A stretch of DNA of 64,000 nucleotides from Bradyrhizobium sp. (GTDB taxonomy: Bacteria > Pseudomonadota > Alphaproteobacteria > Rhizobiales > Xanthobacteraceae), in NCBI RefSeq assembly GCF_004799445.1, contig NZ_SSNA01000202.1, positions 1 through 64,000 on the forward strand, in the 5' to 3' direction. Positions 51,110 to 59,686 of the stretch are shown one piece after another. The notes below the pieces were generated by a model that saw only the letters and a program-made list of their open reading frames with translations, was not told where the DNA came from and made no database searches. Position 1 is the first letter of the stretch; each line of letters opens with the position of its first letter. Made by a program: the position numbers and the translations under genes.

Positions 51110-51850
51110 ATGATTCTGTTTCCCGCCATCGACCTGAAGAATGGGCAGTGCGTCCGCCTTGAGCAGGGCGATATGGCGCGCGCAACCGTGTTCAACCTCG
51201 ATCCGGCGGCGCAGGCCCGCAGTTTTGCCGCGCAGGGATTCGAATACCTGCATGTGGTCGACCTCGACGGCGCCTTTGCCGGCAAGCCGATGAACGCGCA
51301 GGCGGTTGAGGCGATGCTGGGGGCGGTCAGAATGCCGGTGCAGCTTGGCGGCGGCATCCGCGATCTGAAGACGGTCGAAGCCTGGCTGGCAAAAGGCGTT
51401 GCGCGGGTCATCATCGGCACTGCGGCGGTGCGCGACCCCGAATTGGTGAAAAACGCCGCGAAAAAATTCCCCGGCCGCGTCGCGATAGGACTCGATGCGC
51501 GCGACGGCAAGGTCGCCGTCGAAGGCTGGGCGGAGACATCCGAGGTGACCGCGCTCGAGATCGCGCAGCGGTTCGAGGATGCCGGCGTCGCCGCGATCAT
51601 CTTCACCGACATTGCCCGCGACGGCCTGCTGAAGGGCCTCAACCTCGATGCCACCATTGCGCTCGCCGAGCGCATCTCGGTCCCCGTCATCGCCTCGGGC
51701 GGTTTTGCCTCCATCGACGATGTGAAGGCGCTGCTTCAATCGAGCGCCAAGAAACTGGCCGGTGCGATCGCCGGCCGCGCTCTCTATGACGGCCGCCTCG
51801 ATCCAGCCGCCGCGCTGGCGCTGATCCGCAACGCGCGCGCGGCGGCCTAG
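51110..51850 (+). CDS. hisA: phosphoribosylformimino-AICAR-P isomerase HisA
   Basis: HisA is the ProFAR isomerase, a half-barrel-duplicated (beta-alpha)8 enzyme. The 246-aa product has the first catalytic Asp at position 8 (ILFPAIDLKNGQCVRL), HVVDLDGAFAG, VQLGGGIRDLKTV, the second catalytic Asp in VAIGLDARDGKVAVEGW, TDIARDGLLKG, and phosphate-binding VIASGGFASIDD and GAIAGRALYDGRLD. All are in the expected order. The stop is followed immediately by a palindromic repeat, then hisF. Confidence 0.97.
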   Translation: MILFPAIDLKNGQCVRLEQGDMARATVFNLDPAAQARSFAAQGFEYLHVVDLDGAFAGKPMNAQAVEAMLGAVRMPVQLGGGIRDLKTVEAWLAKGVARVIIGTAAVRDPELVKNAAKKFPGRVAIGLDARDGKVAVEGWAETSEVTALEIAQRFEDAGVAAIIFTDIARDGLLKGLNLDATIALAERISVPVIASGGFASIDDVKALLQSSAKKLAGAIAGRALYDGRLDPAAALALIRNARAAA

Positions 51851-51897
51851 CGCATGATCCGGAAAAGTGGGGTCCGATTTTCCGAAAAGATCATGCG
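51851..51897. repeat. GCATGATC-type palindromic intergenic repeat, copy B
   Basis: CGCATGATC at the left (51851-51859) is inverted as GATCATGCG at the right (51889-51897), with CCGGAAAA and TTTTCCGA as a second inverted pair. It matches copy A at 15402-15446. It fills most of the hisA-hisF gap, starting right after the hisA stop. Confidence 0.7.
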
Positions 51898-51918
51898 CAG
51901 AGATGTAGGAGTTTTGAT

Positions 51919-52695
51919 ATGTTCAAGGTGCGCGTGATTCCCTGTCTCGACGTCAAGGACGGCCGGGTGGTCAAGGGGGTCAACTTCGTCGATTTGCGCG
52001 ATGCTGGCGATCCAGTGGAAGCGGCGATCGCCTACGATGCCGCCGGCGCTGACGAACTCTGCTTTCTTGACATTACGGCGACGCATGAAAATCGCGGCAT
52101 CATGCTGGACGTGGTCCGGCGCACCGCGGAAGCCTGCTTCATGCCGTTGACGGTGGGTGGCGGCGTGCGCACGGTCGACGATATCAGGACGCTGCTGCGA
52201 TCCGGCGCCGACAAGGTCTCGATCAACTCTGCCGCCGTCAGCCGTCGCGAATTCGTCAAGGAGGCCGCGGAAAAGTTCGGCGACCAGTGCATCGTGGTCG
52301 CGATCGATGCCAAGCGGGTCAAGCGCGGCGGCGGATCGGACCGCTGGGAAATCTTTACCCATGGCGGGCGCAATTCCACCGGGATCGACGCCATCGAATA
52401 TGCCCAGGAAGTTGTTTCGCTAGGGGCCGGCGAAATCCTGCTGACCTCGATGGACCGCGACGGCACCCGGCAGGGCTTTGACCTGCCGCTGACGCAAGCC
52501 GTGGCCGACAGCGTCCCGGTCCCGGTCATCGCCTCCGGCGGCGTGGGCAATCTCGACCATTTGGTCGACGGCATCCGCGAGGGGCACGCCACCGCCGTGC
52601 TGGCGGCCTCGATCTTTCATTTTGGCGAATTTACCATACGTGAGGCCAAGGATCACATGGTCCGTGCCGGGCTGCCCATGCGTCTGGATCCTTGA
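51919..52695 (+). CDS. hisF: imidazole glycerol phosphate synthase, cyclase subunit
   Basis: HisF uses ammonia from HisH to make IGP and AICAR from PRFAR. The 258-aa barrel has the catalytic Asp at position 11 (FKVRVIPCLDVKDGRVVKGVNF), CFLDITATHENR, PLTVGGGVRTVDDIR, the second catalytic Asp in IVVAIDAKR, LLTSMDRDGTRQGFDLPL, and phosphate-binding VIASGGVGNLDHL and ILAASIFHF-type AASIFHFGEFTI. It is complete and of normal length. Confidence 0.98.
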   Translation: MFKVRVIPCLDVKDGRVVKGVNFVDLRDAGDPVEAAIAYDAAGADELCFLDITATHENRGIMLDVVRRTAEACFMPLTVGGGVRTVDDIRTLLRSGADKVSINSAAVSRREFVKEAAEKFGDQCIVVAIDAKRVKRGGGSDRWEIFTHGGRNSTGIDAIEYAQEVVSLGAGEILLTSMDRDGTRQGFDLPLTQAVADSVPVPVIASGGVGNLDHLVDGIREGHATAVLAASIFHFGEFTIREAKDHMVRAGLPMRLDP

Positions 52696-52775
52696 CGACT
52701 CTTTATGACGGAAGTGCTACATCCGATTGGAATGGCGTTCCGTTCCCTGGGGGCGCAAAATTGAGCTTGAGTTGA

Positions 52776-53099
52776 ATGTCGCGTTTCACGATCCATGACC
52801 TCGTCGCCATCATCGATGCCCGTGCGGCGTCGGGGGCAGAGGTGTCCTATACCCGAAAGCTGCTGGACAAGGGGTCTGAGCATTGCGCCAAGAAGCTCGG
52901 CGAGGAGGCGGTGGAAACTGTGATCGCCGCGATTGAGAACGACCGCGACCATCTCATCGCCGAAAGCGCGGATCTGCTGTTTCATCTGCTGGTGCTGTTG
53001 AAGTCGCGCGGCGTGAAGCTTGAGGAAGTCGAGGCAACGCTGGCGGAGCGTACGAGCATGTCCGGGCTGGAAGAGAAAGCCGCGCGCAAGCGCGATTAA
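52776..53099 (+). CDS. hisE: phosphoribosyl-ATP pyrophosphatase
   Basis: HisE removes pyrophosphate from PR-ATP in the second step of histidine synthesis. The 107-aa product is a compact MazG-like fold with the metal-binding motifs KKLGEEAVETVIAAI (ExxE) and LIAESADLLFHLLVLL (ExxD). YTRKLLDKGSEHCAKKLGEEA is the usual start of the active region. coaA follows after 17 bp on the same strand. Confidence 0.96.
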   Translation: MSRFTIHDLVAIIDARAASGAEVSYTRKLLDKGSEHCAKKLGEEAVETVIAAIENDRDHLIAESADLLFHLLVLLKSRGVKLEEVEATLAERTSMSGLEEKAARKRD

Positions 53100-53116
53100 T
53101 TCATCGGGGTGGCGCC

Positions 53117-54073
53117 ATGGATATTCGGGCACCGGAACAGCAGTACAATCCCTACCGGATATTCTCCAGGGAGCAATGGGCGCGTCTGCGCGACGACATG
53201 CCGATGACGCTGGAAGCCGGCGAAATCGCCAGGTTGCGCTCGATGCATGACCGGCTCGATCTCAAGGAGGTCGAGGAGATCTATCTGCCGCTGTCGCGGC
53301 TGTTGTCGATCTATGTCGATGCCACCCAGCGGCTGTACTTCGCCCAGCGCCGCTTTCTCGGCATCCAGGATCGCAAGATGCCCTACATCATCGGCGTCGC
53401 CGGATCGGTGGCGGTGGGTAAATCCACCACCGCGCGCGTGCTGCAGGCGCTGTTGGCGCGCTGGTCGCCGCGGCCCAAGGTCGATCTGGTGACGACCGAC
53501 GGCTTTCTGTTTCCCAATGCGGTGCTCGAGCGGCAAGGCCTGATGCAGAAGAAGGGCTTTCCGGAGAGCTACGACCTGCCGACGCTGCTGTCGTTCCTGA
53601 GCGACATCAAGGCAGGGCGACGGCCGGTGCGTGCGCCGGTCTATTCGCATTTGACCTACGACATCATCCCGAATGAGTGGGCCGAGATCGACAGGCCGGA
53701 CATCCTGATCGTCGAAGGCGTCAATGTTCTGCAAACCGGCCGGCTTCCGCGCGACGGCAAGGCGGTTCCGGTGGTTTCGGACTTTTTCGATTTCTCCGTC
53801 TATATCGACGCCGAGGAACAGGTATTGCGCGACTGGTATGTCAGGCGCTTCCTGACCCTGCGCGACACCGCGTTCCACGATCCGCGATCCTACTTTCACC
53901 GCTATGCGCTGCTCTCCGACGAGGAGGCCACGGCGACGGCGCTGGCGATCTGGGAACGCACCAACCTCGCCAATCTCGAGGACAATATCCTGCCGACAAG
54001 GCCGCGCGCGACGCTGATCCTGAAAAAGGGCGCCGACCATGTGGTTGAACAGGTGGCGCTGCGGCGGCTTTGA
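53117..54073 (+). CDS. coaA: type I pantothenate kinase
   Basis: CoaA phosphorylates pantothenate, the first and usually controlled step of CoA synthesis. The 318-aa product has the P-loop IGVAGSVAVGKSTTARVLQALL (about residue 94), VDLVTTDGFLFPNAVLERQGLMQKKGFPESYDLPTLLSFL, PVYSHLTYDI, DILIVEGVNVLQTG and the C-terminal RTNLANLEDNILPTRPRATLILKKG. Type I enzymes are inhibited by CoA. It ends the his cluster; dephospho-CoA kinase lies at about 39.4 kb. Confidence 0.96.
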   Translation: MDIRAPEQQYNPYRIFSREQWARLRDDMPMTLEAGEIARLRSMHDRLDLKEVEEIYLPLSRLLSIYVDATQRLYFAQRRFLGIQDRKMPYIIGVAGSVAVGKSTTARVLQALLARWSPRPKVDLVTTDGFLFPNAVLERQGLMQKKGFPESYDLPTLLSFLSDIKAGRRPVRAPVYSHLTYDIIPNEWAEIDRPDILIVEGVNVLQTGRLPRDGKAVPVVSDFFDFSVYIDAEEQVLRDWYVRRFLTLRDTAFHDPRSYFHRYALLSDEEATATALAIWERTNLANLEDNILPTRPRATLILKKGADHVVEQVALRRL

Positions 54074-54088
54074 ATTTTTGCCGGCGAT

Positions 54089-55147
54089 CTATTTCAGCGC
54101 CAGCGGCTTTTCCTCGTCGAGGAAGCCCATCAGCTCATGGAAGAATTGCATGCGGTTCTTTTCCATCATCACCGTATGCGTTCCCTCGCTCAGCTCGATC
54201 AGCCGCTTGTACGGCGTATTCTTCAGCTGCGCGAAATAGCCCTGCGCCAGATAGCTTGGAAGGTCGGCGTCCCATTCGGCGTGAAGCAGAAGGGTCGGCA
54301 CCCTGATCTTGCCCGGATCGTACAGCGCCTTGCCGGCGCTCCAGTATTTCAGGCTGTCCTCGACCACGCCGTTCGGCGCGCGCAGCATCGGCAGTGTCTG
54401 TTTCGAGGCGTCGGGGTCGGTTGCCCAGGTGGCATTGGCCCAGGCCTCGAACACGCCGGGCGGGATCAAGTCGGCCTGCTTGTCCTCGGCAACACCCTTC
54501 AACCAGCGTGCTTTGGCCGATTCCTTGGAGACGAGCCGGTAGGCGCCAAGCGGCGGCGCGCTGGCGGTCGCGGGCGCCGGCGGCTCGTTGCGGATCCATT
54601 GCGGCGCATAGAGCACGAGACGGTTGACCTTGTCGTTGTGTTCGCTGGTGTACAGCCCCGCGATCGAGGTGCCCCACGACCAGCCCATGACGTCGATCTT
54701 CGAGACCTTGCGTTTCTTCAGGATGTAGTTGACGGCCACGCCGAGATCGTGCGCCGCGACCTCGGTCGTTACGATCGGTTTGTTGGTCTCCGGCGGCTGG
54801 CTCATTTCGGCAGGCCTGGTCGAGCGGCCGTAGCCTCTGACGTCGACGAGGTAGACGTCGTAACCGCGCGCGGCGATCAGATCCATCATCGAGACGCCCT
54901 CGATCGGCAGATCGAACGCGGTCTCCGCCGGATAGGTTGCGCCATGCACGAACAACAGGATCTTGTCCGGGGAGGTTTGCTTGCCGGCGGGATGTTTGTT
55001 GCGCACGAACAGCTGCACCCCCGCATCGCCCGACGGGATCATGGTGTCGGTGGCTTCCAGCTTGGGCTCCCTCGCCTGCACGGCGGCGCTTGCGAAACTG
55101 CCGGCGACAAGACACGCCAAAGACATCTGTAGAAATCTGGTGGTCAT
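54089..55147 (-). CDS. exported alpha/beta hydrolase
   Basis: The 352-aa product has a signal peptide (MTTRFLQMSLACLVAGSFASAAVQA) and an alpha/beta hydrolase core. The core has the oxyanion strand KILLFVHGATYPAE, YDVYLVDVRGYGRSTRP, the nucleophile elbow MGWSWGTSIAG (GxSxG form GWSWG), a late acid LLHAEWDADLP and the histidine in LSEGTHTVMMEKN. Substrate is unknown; the wide lid region (about residues 190-270) is typical of proline-iminopeptidase or ester-hydrolase relatives. The start at 55147 follows GGGAGG. Confidence 0.88.
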   Translation of the reverse strand: MTTRFLQMSLACLVAGSFASAAVQAREPKLEATDTMIPSGDAGVQLFVRNKHPAGKQTSPDKILLFVHGATYPAETAFDLPIEGVSMMDLIAARGYDVYLVDVRGYGRSTRPAEMSQPPETNKPIVTTEVAAHDLGVAVNYILKKRKVSKIDVMGWSWGTSIAGLYTSEHNDKVNRLVLYAPQWIRNEPPAPATASAPPLGAYRLVSKESAKARWLKGVAEDKQADLIPPGVFEAWANATWATDPDASKQTLPMLRAPNGVVEDSLKYWSAGKALYDPGKIRVPTLLLHAEWDADLPSYLAQGYFAQLKNTPYKRLIELSEGTHTVMMEKNRMQFFHELMGFLDEEKPLALK

Positions 55148-55266
55148 CGAAGCCTCCCGGGATTTTTTTGACTTTGCGGCCCGACCGGATGGAGCGCGGC
55201 CTGCATCGTCGGCCCGAAACGCCGGCAGCGTCAAGGGCAGGCCGGCGCATGCCGCGGTTGCAGTGT

Positions 55267-57522
55267 TCAGGCCGCGAGATGCCGCGCGGCGGCAAGGCCG
55301 GCCAGCGCATCGGCGAGCTTGTCGCGATCGAGCGGCTTGATCAGGAAGCCGTCCATTCCCGCCTCGAAGCAGGCGTAGCGATCTTCCACCAGCGTGTTCG
55401 CCGTCAAGGCCAGGATCGCGGTCTGGCGGCCGGGCTGCCCGGCCTCGCGGGCGCGGATCCGCTTGGTGGTTTCGATGCCGTCGAGCTGCGGCATCTGGAT
55501 GTCCATCAAGACCAGATCATAGGGCGTGCCGGCGGACCGCGCCGAAAGCCACGATTCCAGCGCCGCTTCGCCATTGGTGGTGATCACCACATGATGTCCG
55601 AGCCGGGTCAGCAGCGAACGCATCAACAGCGCGTTGATCTCGTTGTCTTCCGCCACCAGCACCGAAAGGCTGCGCGCGGTTGCGGCCGGCGGCGGCTCGG
55701 CCTGCCCGAGCGGTTCGATCGAGGCATCGGCGGCCAGGTTCGGTGCGGCAATCTCCGGCGCCATGGTCAGGCGGGCCGCGAGCGAAGCCGCGCGCAACGG
55801 CTTGACCAGATAGCCGGTGAACGCCGAGGTGGCCGGCGAGGATTGCAGCTCGTGCCGCGTCGCCGGCGTCAACAGCACGATCCGCTGCGTCGCGTAGGGG
55901 CGCGCCGCCGCCGCCAGCGATTCGGCCTGTTCGAAACCGAAGGCGTGATCGAGCAAAACCGCGTGCCAGCTACGTTCGGGCAGCAAGGCTCGCGCCGCCG
56001 CGAGGTCCGAAACCACGCAGGTCTGGCCGCCCCAGCGCTGCAGCCGCCGCGCGATCAGGGAAGCCTCGATGCTCTGCGGCGCGACCAGCATGATCGACTG
56101 GCCCTCGAGTTCGGGCGCGGCGAACGCCTCAAGTCCTCCATTGTCGGCGGCGGCAAGCGGAATCGACACCTCGAAGGTCGAGCCGATTCCGGGCTGGCTC
56201 TCCAGCGTGATGCGGCCACCCATTCGCCGGACGATGCGCTCGGAGATGCTCAGGCCCAATCCGGTGCCGCCATAGCTCCGGGCGATCCGTTCGTCGGCTT
56301 GTTCGAACTCGCGGAAAATCCGCTGTTGGGCTTCGGGCGCGATGCCGATGCCGGTGTCGCGCACCAGGAAGCTGATTTCATTGGGCCAGATGCCGGGTTC
56401 GACGATCAGCGCCACGCCGCCGGTCGAGGTGAATTTGATGGCATTGCCGGCCAGATTGAGCAGCACCTGGCGCAGCCGGGCGGAATCGCCGACCACCTGC
56501 TGCGGCAGACGCTCGTCGACATAGGCGGCGATCTCGAGCTTTCGCGCCTGCGCCCGCGGCGCCAGCAATTCGGCGATGTCCTCGATCAGCCCGGCCAGCG
56601 CGAACGGGCGGTGTTCGAGATCGATCTTGCCGGCCTCGATCTTGGAGTAATCCAGCAGTTCCTCGATCAGCGCCAGCAGCGCGTCGCCCGAGGTCTTCAC
56701 CGCCTTGGCATAGGTCATCTGCTCCGGCGTCAGCGGCGTATCCATCAGCAAGCCGCTCATGCCGATGATGCCGTTCAGCGGGGTGCGGATTTCGTGGCTG
56801 GCCATCGCGAGAAAGCGCGACTTGGCGCGGTTGGCGGCATTGGCCTGATCGCGCGCCTCGGCGAGCGCGCGTTCGGTCTCGGTGCGGTCGGTGACGTCGC
56901 GGCCGACGCATTGCATCTCGGCAGGCCTGCCGGCATCGAAGCGAACCAGCCCCTCGCGCCAGGCGATCCAGCGCGGGCCGAGCGCGGTTGCGATTCGCTG
57001 GTCGTGAATCCGCGTGCCGTTCGCCTCGAGCGCGGTATCGCCCTGCTCGAGCACGGTGAGCTGAAAGCTGCTGCCGATCAGCGCGTTGCGGGGTTGCTCG
57101 GCAAGCTCGCAATAGGCGTCGTTGACGAAGGTGATGGCGCCTTGCGCGTCGCGCAGCACGATCAGGTCGCCTTGCGATTCGAACAGGCTGCGGGCGCGTT
57201 CCTCGGCCTCCTTCAATTCCCAATTGCGATCGGCCAGCGCTTCGTTATGCAGCGCGATCTTGCGCAATCGTTTGTGCATGAAGCGCAGCCGCATGCTCAG
57301 CGTGGCGAGCCCGACGCAGGCGAGCGCGAACAGGAAGCTGGCGCCGATCGCAAAGGCGTTGGGGTCATAGCCGGAATTCTCGGACCGGCTGCCGGCGATA
57401 AAGCCATAGGCGCCGCCGAAGGCGGCGGAAAAGACCATGAACGAGCGGACCGCTAAAACCATCCACGGATGACGCCGCGCGAAGCGGCGCAGGCCTAGCT
57501 TGATCCGGAGAACCCGCCTCAT
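55267..57522 (-). CDS. hybrid sensor histidine kinase with PAS, degenerate REC and REC domains
   Basis: This 751-aa inner-membrane kinase has two N-terminal membrane spans (about residues 24-42 and 56-76), a short coiled coil and a PAS domain (about 95-210). The HisKA domain has the phospho-accepting His in FLAMASHEIRTPLNGIIGMS. The HATPase domain follows (LRQVLLNLAGNAIKFTSTG, VRDTGIGIAPE, YGGTGLGLSIS). A REC-like domain without the usual acidic pocket is next (SIMLVAPQSIEASLIARRL... LLDHAFGFE). A full REC domain ends the protein (VLVAEDNEINALLM, LVLMDIQMPQLDG, ILALTAN, IKPLD). The output partner is not adjacent. Confidence 0.93.
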   Translation of the reverse strand: MRRVLRIKLGLRRFARRHPWMVLAVRSFMVFSAAFGGAYGFIAGSRSENSGYDPNAFAIGASFLFALACVGLATLSMRLRFMHKRLRKIALHNEALADRNWELKEAEERARSLFESQGDLIVLRDAQGAITFVNDAYCELAEQPRNALIGSSFQLTVLEQGDTALEANGTRIHDQRIATALGPRWIAWREGLVRFDAGRPAEMQCVGRDVTDRTETERALAEARDQANAANRAKSRFLAMASHEIRTPLNGIIGMSGLLMDTPLTPEQMTYAKAVKTSGDALLALIEELLDYSKIEAGKIDLEHRPFALAGLIEDIAELLAPRAQARKLEIAAYVDERLPQQVVGDSARLRQVLLNLAGNAIKFTSTGGVALIVEPGIWPNEISFLVRDTGIGIAPEAQQRIFREFEQADERIARSYGGTGLGLSISERIVRRMGGRITLESQPGIGSTFEVSIPLAAADNGGLEAFAAPELEGQSIMLVAPQSIEASLIARRLQRWGGQTCVVSDLAAARALLPERSWHAVLLDHAFGFEQAESLAAAARPYATQRIVLLTPATRHELQSSPATSAFTGYLVKPLRAASLAARLTMAPEIAAPNLAADASIEPLGQAEPPPAATARSLSVLVAEDNEINALLMRSLLTRLGHHVVITTNGEAALESWLSARSAGTPYDLVLMDIQMPQLDGIETTKRIRAREAGQPGRQTAILALTANTLVEDRYACFEAGMDGFLIKPLDRDKLADALAGLAAARHLAA

Positions 57523-57702
57523 CGCCGATTACCCTGGGTTTGCATCGCGATTGTTTCCGCGCGACCTCCACGGGAGGCTGCCCCGTCGCGCGTCATTTAG
57601 TTGGTGACGACGATGCCTCGGCCACCTTGCAAAGTGCTTGAGGAGGGGCGATGTCGCGCCGCCCGGTGAGAACAGGGTTGATAAAGCGTTAACGTGGCCG
57701 AT

Positions 57703-58170
57703 TCAGAGCGATGCGGCTTCCAGCGGGCGGTGCCCGCGGCTGGCGCCGACGATCAGCGCCGCCGCATCGCGCAGGCTGAAGGTCTTCGACCGGACAAAGA
57801 TCCGGTAGTCGGCGGGACCGTCATGCGAGAGATAGATGACAGGAGAGCCGCTCTCGGGATTGACCGAAACCGCCACGAAACGCGTCGCTGCATTGGCCTC
57901 GCAGGCCCCCTGCTCCGCGCCGTCGGCATCGTCGACCATGACGAAATCGGCGGCCTCGGCGCTGTCCGAGATCTGGACCCGCACCGTCGCGGCTGCCGGA
58001 TCGTCGGTGAACGCGACGTGGAGATCGGCATGCCAGGGCAGGTCCGAGATCTGCACCGAAACGTTCGATATCGCGATGCAGGGATGGGCGCCCGGCAATA
58101 GCCCGCCGCGCGCGAACACGCCGGCGAAGATCAGTGGAACCACCGAGGCCAGAATCTTGAAACGCAACAT
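57703..58170 (-). CDS. hypothetical secreted or membrane-anchored protein
   Basis: The 155-aa product has an N-terminal hydrophobic segment (FKILASVVPLIFAGVFARGGLL) that could be a signal or anchor. A beta-rich domain follows (IAISNVSVQISDLPWHADLHVAFTDDPAAATVRVQISDS, FVAVSVNPESGSPVIYLSHDGPADYRIFVRSKTF). It ends with AAALIVGASRG. I do not recognise a family. Coding character and the lack of overlap with any better frame support a real gene. It is on the same strand as, and upstream of, the hybrid kinase gene after a 180-bp gap. Confidence 0.6.
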   Translation of the reverse strand: MLRFKILASVVPLIFAGVFARGGLLPGAHPCIAISNVSVQISDLPWHADLHVAFTDDPAAATVRVQISDSAEAADFVMVDDADGAEQGACEANAATRFVAVSVNPESGSPVIYLSHDGPADYRIFVRSKTFSLRDAAALIVGASRGHRPLEAASL

Positions 58171-58308
58171 GACACGCCGCTCGCTTTCCCACGCCCTCGG
58201 ATACGCAGGGGGCTTATGGTTGGCAGAGTGTAAACAAAACTCGTTACCGGCGAGTTGACGCGGGGTTACCGGTTCCGGATTCAGATTTCAAACAGCCAGG
58301 TTTCAAAC

Positions 58309-58394
58309 CGTCATTGCGAGGAGCGCAAGCGACGAAGCAATCCATCTTCATTGCGGCGCCAAAGCTGGATTGCTTCGCTTCGCTCGCAATGACG
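58309..58394. repeat. GTCATTGCGAG palindromic repeat
   Basis: The left end CGTCATTGCGAGGAGCGCA is inverted in the right end TCGCTTCGCTCGCAATGACG. GAAGCAATCCA (58334-58344) and TGGATTGCTTC (58366-58376) form an inner inverted pair. It is the same family as 31608-31692. Confidence 0.7.
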
Positions 58395-58890
58395 GCCAAA
58401 CACGACTTCGCGATCTCGCCGCGCGTTTCGCGCGAGTTTTGCTGGAACCTTCCGCCCTCTCCCATCAGAGGGCGCAGGGAATGCCGGGCGCCCGATGCGC
58501 CCGCAGCCGCGCGTGTAGTGGTAGTAAACACGCGCGTTAGTCACCACGGTCACACCGGAATCACCCGGCATTCCCCGCGCAATGGTTTTAACGGTTTCCT
58601 TCGCGCTCTCCCCGGTGACCGGGCTTGTTTGCCACCGTCGCCAGCGGAATCGCTTCCGCCAACTTGATGCCAGCGTCGGGGCATCAGGACCACACGACTT
58701 CGCCGTCCGCATGCAGCATCGCCCGTCAAGCGCGCCGTCGCGTCCACCGCATCCCGCTCCGCGTCCGTGACGTTGCGCAACGCCCCTCTGAGGAGCGGGA
58801 CGGGGCGAGTTTGTAAAGATGATTTGCCCGACGGCGAAAGCGAAGAATTTTTCGCAGTAGGACTGGACAGGTGGAATCACGTTGATCGTG
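58395..58890. repeat. large non-coding repeat-like region (Bradyrhizobium-type)
   Basis: This gene-free region contains a 17-bp inverted pair, GCGCAGGGAATGCCGGG (58472-58488) with CCCGGCATTCCCCGCGC (58564-58580), one mismatch. Inside it are an 8-bp perfect pair GCGCGTGT (58509-58516) and ACACGCGC (58528-58535). Segments further right (ACCACACGACTTCGCCGTCC, GCATCCCGCTCCGCGTCCG, CGCAACGCCCCTCTGA, TGCCCGACGGCGAAAGCG) resemble, from memory, a repeat of several hundred bases found many times in Bradyrhizobium genomes. No protein is encoded. Confidence 0.6.
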
Positions 58891-59064
58891 CTGGTGTTTT
58901 TTTCGTTTTGCCGCATGCCTGAGATCGCCGGCGCGCGATCCGACAACGCTTTTGCATCGGCGCGGATCTGCGGCAGTGCGACGCGCCGTGGGGATGGCGC
59001 GCGGCGGCCACGGAACGATTTCCGGGCTGGTCGATTGGGCTGCGGTTGGCCAGGAGATTTAGCC

Positions 59065-59313
59065 ATGAGCGATGAAAACCCGGCGCCGCCTTTCGTTTAC
59101 GATGGCCTGGATCCCGTTCCAGAGCCGAGGTCCGCCCTCGCCGAGGTCGCGGGAGCATTGAAAGAAGCCGTCCATCGTCTCGGCGACGCGATCGATGCGG
59201 GCAAGAAGCCCGGCAGGCCGCTGAGCATCCTGAGCAACATCGCGCGCGAAGCGCCGCTCGGATCGCTGCTGATCGCTTTCCTGTTGGGTGTCGCCGTGGC
59301 GCGGCGCCGTTAG
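59065..59313 (+). CDS. small protein with C-terminal membrane anchor
   Basis: The 82-aa product has a soluble first part (MSDENPAPPFVYDGLDPVPEPRSALAEVAGALKEAVHRLGDAIDAGKKPG) with an amphipathic helix. It ends in a hydrophobic anchor, GSLLIAFLLGVAVARRR, like the tail of DUF883/ElaB-type proteins. The ATG at 59065 has AGGAG at 59052-59056. The start lies in the middle of a longer open frame with no homology. Function is unknown; a ribosome- or membrane-associated stress role, as in ElaB, is only an analogy. Confidence 0.7.
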   Translation: MSDENPAPPFVYDGLDPVPEPRSALAEVAGALKEAVHRLGDAIDAGKKPGRPLSILSNIAREAPLGSLLIAFLLGVAVARRR

Positions 59314-59401
59314 CGCGATTTGATTTTGGCCTCGCCTGAAGCCCGCACGATCCCGGCCGGATTGAAGAAACCTCCATCGGCTGTGTGCTGAATCGTACAC
59401 A

Positions 59402-59426
59402 GGAACGAAACATCGGCAGTCGTGTT
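59402..59426 (+). promoter_or_regulatory. possible EcfG (general stress sigma factor) promoter
   Basis: GGAAC (59402-59406), a 16-base spacer and TGTT (59423-59426) fit the alphaproteobacterial EcfG consensus GGAAC-N16/17-CGTT with one mismatch. It would start transcription near 59433, just before the ATG at 59435, giving a nearly leaderless mRNA for the small gene and the DUF3606 gene behind it. Confidence 0.4.
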
Positions 59427-59434
59427 GGCTTCCC

Positions 59435-59686
59435 ATGAGTGAGCCAGCAGCACACCTGATCGAACGTTCCACCGAGATTGCCTGGGATTACCTTGATCGG
59501 ACCGGTGATCTCGGTGAACCGGAAATGGCGGCGCGATTCCTGTTGGACACAGTCCAGCAAATGATGCGTCAGGGGGAACATCGTCCGCTCATGCTCTCGA
59601 ACAAGGCGATCGACGCCTACAAGCGCTTCAGAAGCGCACGGCGCGGCGGTGCTGACACTCTGAGGGGAACAAAATGGGCAACCTGA
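59435..59686 (+). CDS. small conserved-type hypothetical protein
   Basis: The 83-aa product (MSEPAAHLIERSTEIAWDYLDRTGDLGEPEMAARFLLDTVQQMMRQGEHRPLMLSNKAIDAYKRF) is helical, acidic in the middle and basic at the end. I do not recognise a named domain. A candidate EcfG promoter lies directly upstream. It overlaps the following DUF3606 gene by 13 bases. The combination suggests a small stress-related operon; this is inference. Confidence 0.6.
   Translation: MSEPAAHLIERSTEIAWDYLDRTGDLGEPEMAARFLLDTVQQMMRQGEHRPLMLSNKAIDAYKRFRSARRGGADTLRGTKWAT

Noticed and set aside
54937..57456. Plus-strand open frame of 839 codons opposite the hydrolase and hybrid kinase
   Set aside because: The minus strand carries full domain signatures; the plus frame is Arg/Gln/Gly-rich antisense noise without a recognisable domain.
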